DNA of 64,000 nt. Source: Acholeplasma equifetale ATCC 29724 (lineage in GTDB: Bacteria; Bacillota_I; Bacilli_A; Acholeplasmatales; Acholeplasmataceae). Position 1 is the stretch's first letter. The number at the start of each line of letters is the position of its first letter. Where the stretch lies: the NCBI RefSeq assembly GCF_000687735.1, contig NZ_JHXL01000002.1:62001-126000 (forward strand), read 5' to 3'. The position numbers were made by a program, and so were the translations under genes. The notes beneath the pieces are model-generated. The model searched no databases and was not told where the DNA came from. It saw nothing but the letters and a program-made list of their open reading frames with translations. This document shows positions 37,783 to 47,671 of the stretch, in pieces.

Positions 37783-37800
37783 TGATATAATGAATGTATG
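37783..37800 (+). promoter_or_regulatory. extended -10 promoter placed for a leaderless recG transcript
   Basis: TGATATAAT (TATAAT 37786-37791) lies only six bases before the ATG at 37798, and there is no ribosome binding site. Transcription would start at or next to the start codon. Confidence 0.5.
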
Positions 37801-39738
37801 ATAAAAAGTATAGAATTAGTTAAAGGTGTAGGACCTAAAATTAAATCTATTTTAAATCAAGAGGGCATATATTCAACATATGACCTTATTTTGTATGTAC
37901 CTAAAAATTATGAGAATTTTTCAGTTCAATCAATTCACGATTTACAGCATGATAAAGTCGTTACAATTAAGGGTATAGTTTCATCTAATATTGAAAATAT
38001 TAAAAAGAAAGTATTAATGAGTAAATTTAAATTAAACGTTGAAAAAAACGAGATTACAGTTATAACGTTTAATAGAAGATATCTTCAAAAATCAATTTCA
38101 ATTGGAAAAGAAATATTAGTTAAAGGGAAGTATAATGTATTTAAAAATGAAATTGTTGCATCAAATATAACGACAATTATAGATACACCCGAAATTAAAC
38201 CGATTTATGGAATTCTTGGCATTCCTGATTCTAAAATACATGCAATAATTGAAGAAATTTATAAAGAAAAATTAGTTGATATATATAATTTAGTGCCTGA
38301 TGAATTAATTCATAAATATCATATGCTTGATAGAAGTAAAGTATATCAATTACTGCATTTTCCAAAATCAAATCATGATATTTTTCTTGCAAGAGAAACA
38401 TTAAAAAAAGAAGAAGCTTTTTTTCATTTACTTAAATATAATATCGAGCGTATTCCAAGATATAAAAGAGATCCAATACCATATGATATTAATTTAGTTA
38501 AATCATATATAGAGAAATTACCGTTTGAACTAACACATGATCAGAAACATGCAACGAATGATATATTTAAAGATTTTAAATTCAACCAACAAATGTATCG
38601 ATTAATTCAAGGGGATGTTGGTAGTGGTAAAACAATGGTGTCATTTATTGCTGCATTAGGTGCATTAAGCGCAGGATATCAAGTAGCATTTATGGCACCT
38701 ACTGAAATCCTTATACAACAACATTATGAATCTTTTAAAGAAATATTTAATGATATCAACACAGCTTGTTTAACATCAAATTCAAAAAATAAAGAAGATA
38801 TCATTGAAAATGTTAAAAACGGCTCTATTAAAATGATTTTCGGCACACATATTCTTTCAAATCCTGTGGTAGAATATAAAAAATTAGGATTAGTTATTAT
38901 AGATGAACAACATAAATTTGGGGTTGAACAAAGAGAAAATTTAATTAAAAAATCTTTAACAAAAGATACAATTTATTTAACTGCAACACCAATTCCAAGA
39001 AGTCTAGCCCTAACATTTTTTAATGAATTAGATATCAGTAGTATTAAAGAAAAGCCAAGTGAAAGAAAATCTGTATTAACAAAAATCATTCATCGAAATG
39101 ATTTTGACCTCATCATGAATTTAATTAAAGAAAATCAAGCACTTTTAAATCAAACGTTAATTGTTGCCCCTCAAATTGAAAAAAGTGAAAATTTATATTC
39201 AGTATTAGAACTTTATGAAAAATTTAAAGATGAATTTAATGATCATTTATATGTTGTTCATGGAAAGCTTCATGATGATGAAATTCAAAGAACATTTAAT
39301 GATTTTATTAAAGATGAAAAAGGTATACTGATATCAACAACAATTATTGAAGTTGGTATGAATTTAAAAGATGCAACACTTTTATTTATTATGGATGCCC
39401 ACCAATTTGGATTATCAACGCTTCATCAATTAAGAGGTCGTATTGGAAGAGGTAGTAAATCGGGAATTTGTTACTTAGTAAGTGATAAAGATTCAGAAAG
39501 ATTACAATATTTAAAGGACAATTATGATGGATTTAAGTTGTCAGAGTACGATTTAAAGTTACGAGGACCGGGGATATTTTCAAATATGATTCAAACAGGT
39601 TTTCAAGGCTTTAAATATTTAGATTTAACAAATGATTTTAATTTACTTAAGTCAATGCATGAAGATGTGTTATATTATGCACAAAACATTGAAAAATTTC
39701 CAAGATTAAAAAAAGAAATTACATATAAAATGGTATAA
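37798..39738 (+). CDS. recG: ATP-dependent DNA helicase RecG
   Basis: A 646-residue helicase that reverses stalled forks and branch-migrates Holliday junctions. There is an N-terminal wedge/OB domain (about 1-220), then helicase motifs: GDVGSGKT (Walker A), MAPTEIL, DEQHKFGVEQR (motif II with the RecG-type DEQH), LTATPIPRSL, and HQLRGRIGRG (motif VI). It is slightly shorter than the usual 680-690. It has no ribosome site and a -10 box six bases upstream, suggesting a leaderless message. It heads recG-plsX-rnc-dnaD-nth. Confidence 0.95.
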   Translation: MIKSIELVKGVGPKIKSILNQEGIYSTYDLILYVPKNYENFSVQSIHDLQHDKVVTIKGIVSSNIENIKKKVLMSKFKLNVEKNEITVITFNRRYLQKSISIGKEILVKGKYNVFKNEIVASNITTIIDTPEIKPIYGILGIPDSKIHAIIEEIYKEKLVDIYNLVPDELIHKYHMLDRSKVYQLLHFPKSNHDIFLARETLKKEEAFFHLLKYNIERIPRYKRDPIPYDINLVKSYIEKLPFELTHDQKHATNDIFKDFKFNQQMYRLIQGDVGSGKTMVSFIAALGALSAGYQVAFMAPTEILIQQHYESFKEIFNDINTACLTSNSKNKEDIIENVKNGSIKMIFGTHILSNPVVEYKKLGLVIIDEQHKFGVEQRENLIKKSLTKDTIYLTATPIPRSLALTFFNELDISSIKEKPSERKSVLTKIIHRNDFDLIMNLIKENQALLNQTLIVAPQIEKSENLYSVLELYEKFKDEFNDHLYVVHGKLHDDEIQRTFNDFIKDEKGILISTTIIEVGMNLKDATLLFIMDAHQFGLSTLHQLRGRIGRGSKSGICYLVSDKDSERLQYLKDNYDGFKLSEYDLKLRGPGIFSNMIQTGFQGFKYLDLTNDFNLLKSMHEDVLYYAQNIEKFPRLKKEITYKMV

Positions 39739-39765
39739 TAAATAATGAAAGTCGAGGTTGGTTAT

Positions 39766-40770
39766 ATGATTAGAATTGCAGTCGATGGTATGGGTGGCGA
39801 TAACGCTCCAAAAGAGATTGTTTTAGGATCAATTGAAGCCATTAAAAAATTTGATAATGTACATATTACAATTTTTGGTGATAAAGAAAAAATGGCACCA
39901 TATTTAATTGAGCATGAAAGACTTACTGTTGTTCATACAGATAAGTATTTTGACATGGGTGTTCATGATATTGGCCGAGATACATTAAGGAAAGATAAAG
40001 ATACATCGATGATTATGTCATTAGATTATGTCAAAGAAGGACATGCTGATGCAATTGTTTCTGCTGGACCAACTCAAGCTTTAATTTTTTCATCATTCTT
40101 CACAATTAAACCAATGAAAGAAATGAGAAGGGTTGCAATAGCTCCTTTTATTCCTGCGATTCATGGTGAACCAACGATTTTACTTGATGCAGGTGGAAAT
40201 GTAGAAGCAAAATCTGAGCATTTAGTTGATTTTGCTGTATTTGCATCTGTTGTTTTAAAAGAAGTTTATGGCGTTCAAAAACCAATGGTGGGATTGATTA
40301 ATATTGGAACTGAAGAATCTAAAGGTAGACCGTTAGATGTTGAAGCATATGAAATGTTAAAGAGTCACCCAAATATTAATTTTTACGGAAACCTTGAACC
40401 AAAAGAAATACTTGATTCTAAATGTCATGTATTACTTTCGGATGGATTCACTGCGAATATTGTTATGAAGACAATGGAAGGTACTGCTAAAGCTTTAGGA
40501 AATGTTTTAAAACGTGAAATTAAGAAAGGTTTCTTTTCTAAACTTGCAGCAGGTTTATTTTTAAGAAAAGCATTAACAAACTTTAAAAAATCATTATCTG
40601 CAGATGAAGTTGGAGGAGCAATGATTGCTGGGCTTCAAAAACCAGTTATAAAAGCTCACGGATCATCAAATGCTTATGCTTTTTACCATGCAATTAGACA
40701 AGCTAAAACCATGGTTGAAAAAGATGTTATTAATCAAGTGAAAGAAGTGTTAGGCAGTGAAAATAAATGA
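39766..40770 (+). CDS. plsX: phosphate acyltransferase PlsX
   Basis: A 334-residue enzyme that makes acyl-phosphate from acyl-ACP, the first step of phospholipid synthesis with PlsY. ATG 39766 gives the typical MIRIAVDGMGGDNAPKEIV start with GAGG upstream; an in-frame ATG at 39745 is rejected. Conserved blocks are ILLDAGGNVEAKSEHLVDFA, GLINIGTEESKG, NFYGNLEPKEI and SDGFTANI. A recG-plsX-rnc order is common in Firmicutes, though acpP often lies between plsX and rnc and is absent here. Confidence 0.95.
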   Translation: MIRIAVDGMGGDNAPKEIVLGSIEAIKKFDNVHITIFGDKEKMAPYLIEHERLTVVHTDKYFDMGVHDIGRDTLRKDKDTSMIMSLDYVKEGHADAIVSAGPTQALIFSSFFTIKPMKEMRRVAIAPFIPAIHGEPTILLDAGGNVEAKSEHLVDFAVFASVVLKEVYGVQKPMVGLINIGTEESKGRPLDVEAYEMLKSHPNINFYGNLEPKEILDSKCHVLLSDGFTANIVMKTMEGTAKALGNVLKREIKKGFFSKLAAGLFLRKALTNFKKSLSADEVGGAMIAGLQKPVIKAHGSSNAYAFYHAIRQAKTMVEKDVINQVKEVLGSENK

Positions 40771-41425
40771 ATTATTTAAAAAAATAGGTATTGAACCTAA
40801 AAATGTTGATCTATACTTACAAGCATTAACACATTCGTCTTATGCGCATGAAAATAAGACGAATGATTATGAACGTTTAGAGTTTTTAGGTGATGCAGTG
40901 ATCCAAATTATCATTAGTACATATATGTTTAAAAATGATGATTGGGATCAAGGTACACTCACCAAAAAACGTGCTCAAGCAGTTCGTGAAGAAGCCTTAT
41001 TTTTATTTGCAGATAAAATTGATTTAGCATCCTATATGTTATTAGGCAATGGCGAACAAGATGCTAAGCAAAGTATGATTGCTGATGCTTATGAAGCACT
41101 TTATGCTGCAATTTATTTAGATTTAGGTATTGAAAAATGTTTTGAAGTTTTTGAACGTATCACATTACCGTATTTACCATTAGTTGAAAATTTAAAAGAT
41201 TATAAAACAAAACTTCAAGAATTAATTCAAGTTGAAAGAAAAAGTTTAGTTTATAAAACATATCGCACTGGTGGGCCATCTCATCGTCCGATATTTAAAT
41301 CTGAAGTATTATTAGAAGGCGAAATTAAACTTGGTTCGGGAACAGGTCATAGTACAAAAGAAGCTGAACAAAATGCAGCGAAAGAAGCTTTATCAAAAGT
41401 GGTTGAGGACGATCAAAATGATTAA
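40757..41425 (+). CDS. rnc: ribonuclease III
   Basis: A 222-residue double-strand RNase. The N-terminal nuclease domain carries the signature ERLEFLGDAVI (about residues 39-49) and a second acidic cluster at DAYEALYAAIYLD. The double-stranded RNA-binding domain occupies about 150-220 (YKTKLQELIQ...TKEAEQNAAKEAL). It starts with GTG inside the end of plsX (14-bp overlap) with AGG upstream. It overlaps the DnaD gene by 8 bp. Confidence 0.95.
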   Translation: MKINELFKKIGIEPKNVDLYLQALTHSSYAHENKTNDYERLEFLGDAVIQIIISTYMFKNDDWDQGTLTKKRAQAVREEALFLFADKIDLASYMLLGNGEQDAKQSMIADAYEALYAAIYLDLGIEKCFEVFERITLPYLPLVENLKDYKTKLQELIQVERKSLVYKTYRTGGPSHRPIFKSEVLLEGEIKLGSGTGHSTKEAEQNAAKEALSKVVEDDQND

Positions 41426-42032
41426 AAAGTTATATGAAGAACATTTTTTAGAAATTGATTCACTACTTACCAAAGAATCAAAACGTCTAAAATTATCACC
41501 AAATGAATTAGTTGTCTTAAAAACATTATTTCAAATGTATAAAAAGAAGACTTTTTCAGTGACTCAAATTGCTAAAAAGATTGAACTAACTGTTGAAGAA
41601 ATATCTAAAGCGTTAGATAAATTAACTTCAAAAGGGTTTGTCACATTAGCATTAGAAACAAGAAATGATAAACAGGTTGAAGTGTTTGATTTAACAGGTA
41701 CTTTTGATAAGATAACTGCACTTTATTTAGAAGATATTAAAGAAGAAAAACAGCAAAAATATGATTCTCAAATTGCAACAGTCATCGAAATGATTGAACA
41801 TGCACAAGGTAAAACACTTTCTCCTTTTGAATTAGAAACAGTTAAAAGTTGGTACTATGAAAAAGAGTTTGAGCATGAACTTATTGTTTCAAAAATTCAT
41901 GAGCACGGAGAATCAGGACGATTTGGTGTAAAGTTTTTAGAGCGTATTCTTACACAATCAAAACTTAAACAAGGTGATCGTGATGAAAAAACTCAAAAAG
42001 CATTAGACGAAATATTTAAGGCGATTAAATGA
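41418..42032 (+). CDS. dnaD: DnaD-like replication initiation protein
   Basis: A 204-residue protein with a winged-helix-type N-terminal half (residues about 20-95, PNELVVLKTLFQMYKKKTFSVTQIAKKIELTVEEISKAL region) and a C-terminal DnaD/DnaB_2 domain (SPFELETVKSWYYEKEFEHELI). DnaD helps load the replicative helicase in Firmicutes. The start is ATG 41418, with GAGGA upstream, inside the end of rnc. Adjacency to nth, with a 4-bp overlap, mirrors the dnaD-nth pair of Bacillus and supports the call. Confidence 0.85.
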   Translation: MIKKLYEEHFLEIDSLLTKESKRLKLSPNELVVLKTLFQMYKKKTFSVTQIAKKIELTVEEISKALDKLTSKGFVTLALETRNDKQVEVFDLTGTFDKITALYLEDIKEEKQQKYDSQIATVIEMIEHAQGKTLSPFELETVKSWYYEKEFEHELIVSKIHEHGESGRFGVKFLERILTQSKLKQGDRDEKTQKALDEIFKAIK

Positions 42033-42676
42033 ACGAAAACGTTAAGATACTATTTATCAATTATCTTGATGAATTATTCCCAAATGCTAAAGCAGAATTA
42101 AATTTTTCAAATAATTTTGAGTTACTCATCGCAGTTGTTTTATCGGCTCAAACAACAGATGTTTCTGTTAATAAAGTTACCCCCAAGTTATTTAAAAAAT
42201 ATCCAACGCCATTTGATTTATCTAAAGCAGATGTTAATGAAGTTGAAACGATTATTAATTCAATTGGTTTATATCGAAATAAATCTAAAAATATTATTGA
42301 GTTATCAAAAATACTTGTTGAAAAATATAATGGAGAAATACCAAATCATAGAGAAGCTTTAGAATCATTACCAGGTGTAGGAAGAAAAACAACCAACGTT
42401 GTATTATCTAATGCATTTGATGTACCAGCATTTGCTGTTGATACCCATGTTGAGCGAATATCCAAGCGTTTAGGCATCGCATTAGAAAATGACTCGGTAT
42501 TGACTGTTGAAGAAAAATTGATGGCACTTTTCCCAAGACAACTTTGGAAAAAATTACACCATCAACTTATATTTTTTGGTCGTTATCATTGCACATCTAA
42601 AAAACCTAAATGTGAAACATGTAAAATGAAAGATTTTTGTCCATTTTTTCAAGCGTTAAATGAAAAAAGATGTTAG
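42029..42676 (+). CDS. nth: endonuclease III
   Basis: A 215-residue base-excision DNA glycosylase/AP lyase for oxidised pyrimidines. The helix-hairpin-helix reads LPGVGRKTTNVV with the catalytic Lys, followed by FAVDTHVERISKRLG with the catalytic Asp. The C-terminal 4Fe-4S loop has four Cys in CTSKKPKCETCKMKDFC. It is the last gene of the recG operon, and its stop lies in the stem of a bidirectional terminator. Confidence 0.96.
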   Translation: MNENVKILFINYLDELFPNAKAELNFSNNFELLIAVVLSAQTTDVSVNKVTPKLFKKYPTPFDLSKADVNEVETIINSIGLYRNKSKNIIELSKILVEKYNGEIPNHREALESLPGVGRKTTNVVLSNAFDVPAFAVDTHVERISKRLGIALENDSVLTVEEKLMALFPRQLWKKLHHQLIFFGRYHCTSKKPKCETCKMKDFCPFFQALNEKRC

Positions 42677-42694
42677 TTTAATCTAACATCTTTT
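42665..42694. terminator. bidirectional rho-independent terminator
   Basis: AAAAGATGTTAG / TTTAAT / CTAACATCTTTT lies between nth and the convergent SHOCT membrane-protein gene, with T runs on both strands. Confidence 0.88.
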
Positions 42695-42698
42695 AATT

Positions 42699-43385
42699 TT
42701 ACTCAGATCCTAATTTTTCTTTTCTTTCTTCAAATTCTTCTTTAGTGATTAATCCTTTTTTATATAGATTTTCTAGTTCTATGAATTTAGAATTTGAATA
42801 AATGATTTCTTTAACTTCTACAATCTTGTCTCGATTAAGAACTAAGAAGATAACAGCTAAGTAAAGAATAGCCTGTGTAATGACACCAATTATCAGTCTA
42901 ATGATTGAAAGTAATGATGTATTTGTAACAATAATTCCACCAATCAAGAACATTATTAATGAAATAGATAATAACATACTTACGAAAACAGTTGTAAATT
43001 TTTGATCAAAGCGTTTTTGAATAAAGTGTAATAAAGTAAATAATACACCCAATACTAATCCAATATGTGCAATTAATAAACCGATCGTAAAGAATATTTC
43101 TTGTTCAAGTGTAAATTCCATATTGTATAAATAATTTGATATGTTGAGAGAATATATGATGTTTATGCCACCATAGATTAATAATAATGTCATGACAATA
43201 GATTCAAAGCTTTTAAACTGTGTAATTAATAAAAATGCAGCAACGAAGAAAAATATTGTATCAAATTGATATGCGATGGATATCATTAGACCCGTTGTTG
43301 TATTTTGTATAACGAATGAAACAATTTGAAATAGTAACAAACCTATACCTATAACTAACAAACTAAGTGAATATTGTTTTTTCAT
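42699..43385 (-). CDS. membrane protein with C-terminal SHOCT motif
   Basis: A 228-residue protein with about six hydrophobic helices (residues 5-185), then a short soluble tail containing a SHOCT-type motif (ENLYKKGLITKEEFEERKEKL). SHOCT tails occur on many small membrane proteins and have no assigned biochemical role. ATG 43385 is chosen because AAGGGGAAGG lies just upstream; an in-frame ATG 45 bp earlier lacks this. It is divergent from the Ppx/GppA gene and convergent with nth. Function unknown. Confidence 0.72.
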   Translation of the reverse strand: MKKQYSLSLLVIGIGLLLFQIVSFVIQNTTTGLMISIAYQFDTIFFFVAAFLLITQFKSFESIVMTLLLIYGGINIIYSLNISNYLYNMEFTLEQEIFFTIGLLIAHIGLVLGVLFTLLHFIQKRFDQKFTTVFVSMLLSISLIMFLIGGIIVTNTSLLSIIRLIIGVITQAILYLAVIFLVLNRDKIVEVKEIIYSNSKFIELENLYKKGLITKEEFEERKEKLGSE

Positions 43386-43499
43386 AACCTTCCCCTTCTT
43401 TGTAAACAATATGTTTCTTAACATTATCATATCAAAAATTGATAATTAATTCAATTTTATGTATAAAGATTTGATACAATAAGGTAGAAGGTGTTTATT

Positions 43500-44381
43500 A
43501 TGATTGGTGTTATTGATTTAGGGTCAAATACGATACGTTTAGTGATTTATGATACGTATCTTAATAAATTTAAAACTATCCATACTGTTCATGACACACT
43601 TAAATTATCGATGTATTTAGATAGTCTAGGAAATTTAAGTGATGAGGGTATAAAGTTATTAGAGAAAACATTAGTTAAGTTTCAAAGGGTTGCATTAGAA
43701 TATCCACTTGATTCATTTTATATACTTGCAACAGCTGTTATAAGAAATGCCAATAATCAGGATGAAATTTGTCAATATTTTGAAAAGTTAGGTCTTTATA
43801 TTACAGTTTTAAGTAGTTATGAAGAAGCATATTTAGGTTATATAGGTGTTAAAGAAGTATATAAAGTAAGAAATGGCTTGGTTATCGACATAGGCGGTGG
43901 ATCAACAGAAATTTCATATATAAAAAATCATGATTTTATTGAAACATTATCGATGCCATATGGGGCTTTAAATTTAAGTTTGATGTATGAAAATCATATG
44001 CCTAACAAGGAAGATATCGACAAGATGAATCAAATGATTCATGAGCAACTCATTCAATTAAAAAAACAACCGATAGATAATATTTATGGGGTTGGGGGAA
44101 CAATAAAAATTATTAAAAAACTAACAAGAGAATACATTAGAAAAAATGTTGACTATTTAATTATTAATGACATAAAAAAAATAAAACAAGTAATATTAGA
44201 AAATCAGGAATTTAGAAAAAAATTATATTTAGAGCATCAAGATCGTGTCGAAATGTTATTACCAGCAATATACCTTATTGAAGCGATTTTTAATTATTTT
44301 GATGCAAAAAGATTGTATGTAAGTCGAACAGGTTTTAGAGAAGGATTTATGAGAACATTAGTAAAAAAAGGTAAGTGTTGA
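43500..44381 (+). CDS. Ppx/GppA-family phosphatase
   Basis: A 293-residue member of the ASKHA-fold exopolyphosphatase / pppGpp phosphatase family. The start MIGVIDLGSNTIRLVIYD is the family's phosphate-1 motif; DIGGGSTEISY is the second and YGVGGTIKII the third. It is about the length of the two-domain core and lacks the extra C-terminal domains of E. coli Ppx. ATG 43500 follows GAAGGTG. The substrate (polyphosphate or pppGpp) cannot be told from sequence. Confidence 0.88.
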   Translation: MIGVIDLGSNTIRLVIYDTYLNKFKTIHTVHDTLKLSMYLDSLGNLSDEGIKLLEKTLVKFQRVALEYPLDSFYILATAVIRNANNQDEICQYFEKLGLYITVLSSYEEAYLGYIGVKEVYKVRNGLVIDIGGGSTEISYIKNHDFIETLSMPYGALNLSLMYENHMPNKEDIDKMNQMIHEQLIQLKKQPIDNIYGVGGTIKIIKKLTREYIRKNVDYLIINDIKKIKQVILENQEFRKKLYLEHQDRVEMLLPAIYLIEAIFNYFDAKRLYVSRTGFREGFMRTLVKKGKC

Positions 44382-44398
44382 TGCACTTACCTTTTTTG
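44365..44398. terminator. bidirectional rho-independent terminator
   Basis: AAAAAAGGTAAGTG pairs with CACTTACCTTTTTT. It lies between the Ppx/GppA gene and convergent clpB, with the phosphatase stop in the loop. Confidence 0.9.
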
Positions 44399-46522
44399 TT
44401 AGACTTTTTTAAGTTTGAATTGATTATCTTCTAAATACATTTCATATGGTGTTCCTATATCGATATGATTGTTAATCATTTCGTTTGCAATAAAGGTTTC
44501 AATGTAACGTTGAATATATCGTTTAAGAGGACGAGCACCAAATTCCTCGTTAAATCCTTCTTTAATGAGATGTTTTAAAATATCTTCATTAAATGTAATG
44601 TTGATATTTTGCTTAGAAAGTTTTTCTTTTAAATCATTAAGCATTTTTTCACCAATTTTAACTTGTACTTTAAAGCCAAGAGAATTGAAGATAATGACTT
44701 CATCAATACGGTTTAAGAATTCAGGTTTAAATGTTTTTCTAACTAAGTCATTAATTTTTTCATGTGCATCGGTTAATCCTTGAAGTAAGAACTCAGAACC
44801 TAAATTTGATGTCATAATTATGACTGTATTTTTGAAATCAACGGTTCGACCTTGACCATCTGTTAAGTGTCCTTCATCAAGAACTTGAAGAAGCACATTA
44901 AATATTTCAGGATGAGCCTTTTCGATTTCATCAAAAAGAACAATTGAGTATGGTTGTCGACGAATACGTTCGGTTAATTGACCGCCTTCTTCATATCCAA
45001 CATATCCAGGAGGAGAACCGATTAAACGAGCGACACTATGAGATTCCATATATTCACTCATATCAATACGAATCATATGAGTTTCATCATCAAACAATTG
45101 ATCAGCTAGACTTTTTGCAACCTCAGTTTTACCTACACCAGTAGGACCTAGGAATAAGAATGAACCAATTGGCCTGTTTGGATCTTTAATCCCAGCACGT
45201 TGACGAATGATTGCATCAGATATTAATTTAAGTGCATGATCTTGACCGATGACACGTTTTTTAAGATTATCTTCTAAATGTCTTAATTTTTCGATATCAC
45301 CACTTACAAGTTTTGTAACTGGAATATGTGTCCATTTAGAAACAATTTCAGCGATAGATTCATCGGTTACAACTTCAGTTAAAAGTTTTCTTTCGTGATC
45401 TTTTTCAGATAATGTAGCAATTTCTTTTTCAAGTGTTGGAATTTTTGAATATTGTAATTCAGCTGCTAGTTGATAATTTCCATCGTTATATGCTGTTGTA
45501 AGTTGGTTTTTTAATTTTTCAAGTTGTTCTTTCTTTTCTTTAATTGAAATGATTTGTTGTTTTTCTTTTTCCCATTGACTCTTTAAATCGGATTCAATTT
45601 TCTTTAAATCCTTAATTTCTTGTTCAACTTTTAATAGACGTTCTTTGGATAATTGATCTGTTTCTTTAGATAAAGCAGAACGTTCAATTTCAAGTTGCAT
45701 CAATTTACGCATTGCATCATCAAGTTCTACAGGCATTGAGTCAATTTCCATACGGATAGAAGCACACGCTTCATCAATTAAGTCAATCGCTTTATCTGGT
45801 AAGAAACGATCTGTAATATATCGTTTTGATAAAGTTGCCGCTGCAACAATCGCATTATCAGAAATTCTAACACCGTGATGTGCTTCAAAACGGTCTTTTA
45901 ATCCACGAAGAATAGAAATTGAATCTTCAACTGTAGGTTCAGTGACTAATATTTTTTGGAAACGTCTTTCTAAAGCTGAATCTTTTTCAATGTATTGTCG
46001 ATATTCATTTAATGTTGTTGCACCTATACAATGTAATTCACCACGTGCAAGCATTGGTTTGAGCATGTTTGATGCATCCATGGCACCCTCTGCACGACCC
46101 GCACCAACAATAGTATGTAATTCATCGATGAAAAGAATAATCTTTCCATTTGATTCTTTTACACGATTTAGAACAGCCTTTAAGCGCTCTTCAAATTCAC
46201 CTCTAAATTTAGCACCTGCAACAAGTTGGGCTAAATCAAGTTCATAAATGACTTTATCCTGAAGTGTTAAAGGAACGTCCTTTTCAACAATTCTTCTTGC
46301 TAAACCTTCGACAATTGCAGTTTTACCTACACCAGGTTCACCGATTAAAACTGGGTTATTTTTAGTTTTTCGAGATAAAATCTTAATGATTCGACGAATT
46401 TCTTCATCTCGTCCTATAACAGGATCAATTTTTCCCTCACGTACTGCATTAACTATGTTTCGTCCAAATTTATCAAGTAAATTAGGATCTTTAGAATAGT
46501 CTTCCATCATGTTAAATTGCAT
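44399..46522 (-). CDS. clpB: ClpB-type disaggregase lacking the N-terminal domain
   Basis: A 707-residue Hsp100 ATPase that, with DnaK, pulls proteins out of aggregates. Both AAA modules are complete: NBD1 GEPGVGKTA near residue 62 with ELHTIVGAG, and NBD2 GPTGVGKTE with [10 protein letters not shown]. Between them is the coiled-coil middle domain (about 270-400) that separates ClpB from ClpA/ClpC. The usual 140-residue N-terminal domain is missing: the protein begins just before [18 protein letters not shown] before ATG 46522 supports this start, so it is a natural short form. A CIRCE element overlaps its promoter. Confidence 0.94.
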   Translation of the reverse strand: MQFNMMEDYSKDPNLLDKFGRNIVNAVREGKIDPVIGRDEEIRRIIKILSRKTKNNPVLIGEPGVGKTAIVEGLARRIVEKDVPLTLQDKVIYELDLAQLVAGAKFRGEFEERLKAVLNRVKESNGKIILFIDELHTIVGAGRAEGAMDASNMLKPMLARGELHCIGATTLNEYRQYIEKDSALERRFQKILVTEPTVEDSISILRGLKDRFEAHHGVRISDNAIVAAATLSKRYITDRFLPDKAIDLIDEACASIRMEIDSMPVELDDAMRKLMQLEIERSALSKETDQLSKERLLKVEQEIKDLKKIESDLKSQWEKEKQQIISIKEKKEQLEKLKNQLTTAYNDGNYQLAAELQYSKIPTLEKEIATLSEKDHERKLLTEVVTDESIAEIVSKWTHIPVTKLVSGDIEKLRHLEDNLKKRVIGQDHALKLISDAIIRQRAGIKDPNRPIGSFLFLGPTGVGKTEVAKSLADQLFDDETHMIRIDMSEYMESHSVARLIGSPPGYVGYEEGGQLTERIRRQPYSIVLFDEIEKAHPEIFNVLLQVLDEGHLTDGQGRTVDFKNTVIIMTSNLGSEFLLQGLTDAHEKINDLVRKTFKPEFLNRIDEVIIFNSLGFKVQVKIGEKMLNDLKEKLSKQNINITFNEDILKHLIKEGFNEEFGARPLKRYIQRYIETFIANEMINNHIDIGTPYEMYLEDNQFKLKKV

Positions 46523-46554
46523 AGATTAACACCCCTTTCTGTAAGTTCGTTTAT

Positions 46555-46583
46555 ATTATAGTACGTTAAATTGGCACTGTCAA
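46555..46583 (-). promoter_or_regulatory. consensus sigma-A promoter of clpB
   Basis: On the minus strand, TTGACA (46583-46578), a 17-bp spacer and TATAAT (46560-46555) give a perfect consensus promoter. Confidence 0.9.
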
Positions 46584-46597
46584 TTAAAGAGTGCTAA
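46571..46597. promoter_or_regulatory. CIRCE element (HrcA operator) upstream of clpB
   Basis: TTGGCACTG-N9-GAGTGCTAA matches the CIRCE consensus TTAGCACTC-N9-GAGTGCTAA with two differences, both in the left arm. It covers the -35 of the clpB promoter, so HrcA would block it in the absence of heat stress. Confidence 0.92.
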
Positions 46598-46621
46598 TTT
46601 TTTTTATTGAGTGCAATAAAA

Positions 46622-46649
46622 TTGAAAAATTTGTGTTTTTTTATATAAT
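46622..46649 (+). promoter_or_regulatory. promoter of trhO
   Basis: TTGAAA (46622-46627), a 16-bp spacer and TATAAT (46644-46649), upstream of the gene at 46685. Confidence 0.65.
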
Positions 46650-46684
46650 AAAGTGCAGAGATTTTTGTAGAAGGAAAGATAAAT

Positions 46685-47641
46685 ATGAACTTAAATTATA
46701 GAGTATTGTTGTTTTATAAATATGTACCAATTGAAAATCCTGAAGAAGTAGCAAAAGAACACTTAGATTTTTGTAAAAATCTGGGTGTTTTAGGTCGTAT
46801 TATTATTTCAAAAGAAGGTATTAACGGAACTTTATCAGGAACTATTGAACAAACAGATGCATACATGAATCATATGAATCAATCTAAATATTTTAAAGAT
46901 ATTTTTTATAAGATTGATATGGTTGAAGGACATGCATTTAAAAAAATACATGTAAAAGTTAAAAAAGAATTAGTGAATTTATCATTAGAAGATGATGTAA
47001 ATCCACTTGAACTTACAGGAAACTACTTAAAACCAAAAGAGTGGATGAACTATTTAAACGATCCAGAAGTGGTTGTAATAGATGCAAGAAATGACTATGA
47101 ATATGATTTAGGTCATTTTAGAGGTGCTATCAGACCAAGTATCAAAGCTTTTAGAGAGTTACCAAAATGGATTAAAGAAAATAAAGAAATTTTAGAAGGC
47201 AAAAAGATTTTAACTTACTGTACTGGTGGTGTACGATGCGAGAAGTTTTCGGGATGGCTTAAAAAAGAAGGGTATGAAGATGTTAACCAATTGGAAGGTG
47301 GCATTCATACTTATGGTAGAGATCCTGAAACACAAGGACGTTTCTGGGATGGTAAGATGTATGTATTTGATGAACGTATAGCTGTTGAAATTAATAAAGT
47401 CGATAAAAATGTAGTAGGTAAAGATTATTTTACAGGTGAACCATGTGAAAGATATATTAATTGTGGTAATCCTGAATGCAATCGTCAGATGCTTGTTTCA
47501 GAAGAAAATGAAGAAAAATATATGGGGTCTTGTTGTGATGAATGTAGACTTCATCCAAGGAATCGCTGGGTATTAAATAAAGGGTTAACAAAAAATGATG
47601 TTTTAAAACGTAATGCCGAATTATCTTTAAACATAGTATAA
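46685..47641 (+). CDS. trhO: rhodanese-domain tRNA uridine hydroxylase (TrhO/YceA family)
   Basis: A 318-residue protein. The N-terminal UPF0176/acylphosphatase-like domain ([33 protein letters not shown]) is followed by a rhodanese domain (about 120-215) with active-site Cys in [17 protein letters not shown]. The C-terminal Cys-rich tail ([14 protein letters not shown]) is also typical. Family members hydroxylate U34 of certain tRNAs in an oxygen-dependent reaction. It has its own promoter and a short intergenic gap to the phosphatase gene. Confidence 0.92.
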   Translation: MNLNYRVLLFYKYVPIENPEEVAKEHLDFCKNLGVLGRIIISKEGINGTLSGTIEQTDAYMNHMNQSKYFKDIFYKIDMVEGHAFKKIHVKVKKELVNLSLEDDVNPLELTGNYLKPKEWMNYLNDPEVVVIDARNDYEYDLGHFRGAIRPSIKAFRELPKWIKENKEILEGKKILTYCTGGVRCEKFSGWLKKEGYEDVNQLEGGIHTYGRDPETQGRFWDGKMYVFDERIAVEINKVDKNVVGKDYFTGEPCERYINCGNPECNRQMLVSEENEEKYMGSCCDECRLHPRNRWVLNKGLTKNDVLKRNAELSLNIV

Positions 47642-47671
47642 TAATACTAAAGAAATTATTGGGGAGAAGAA

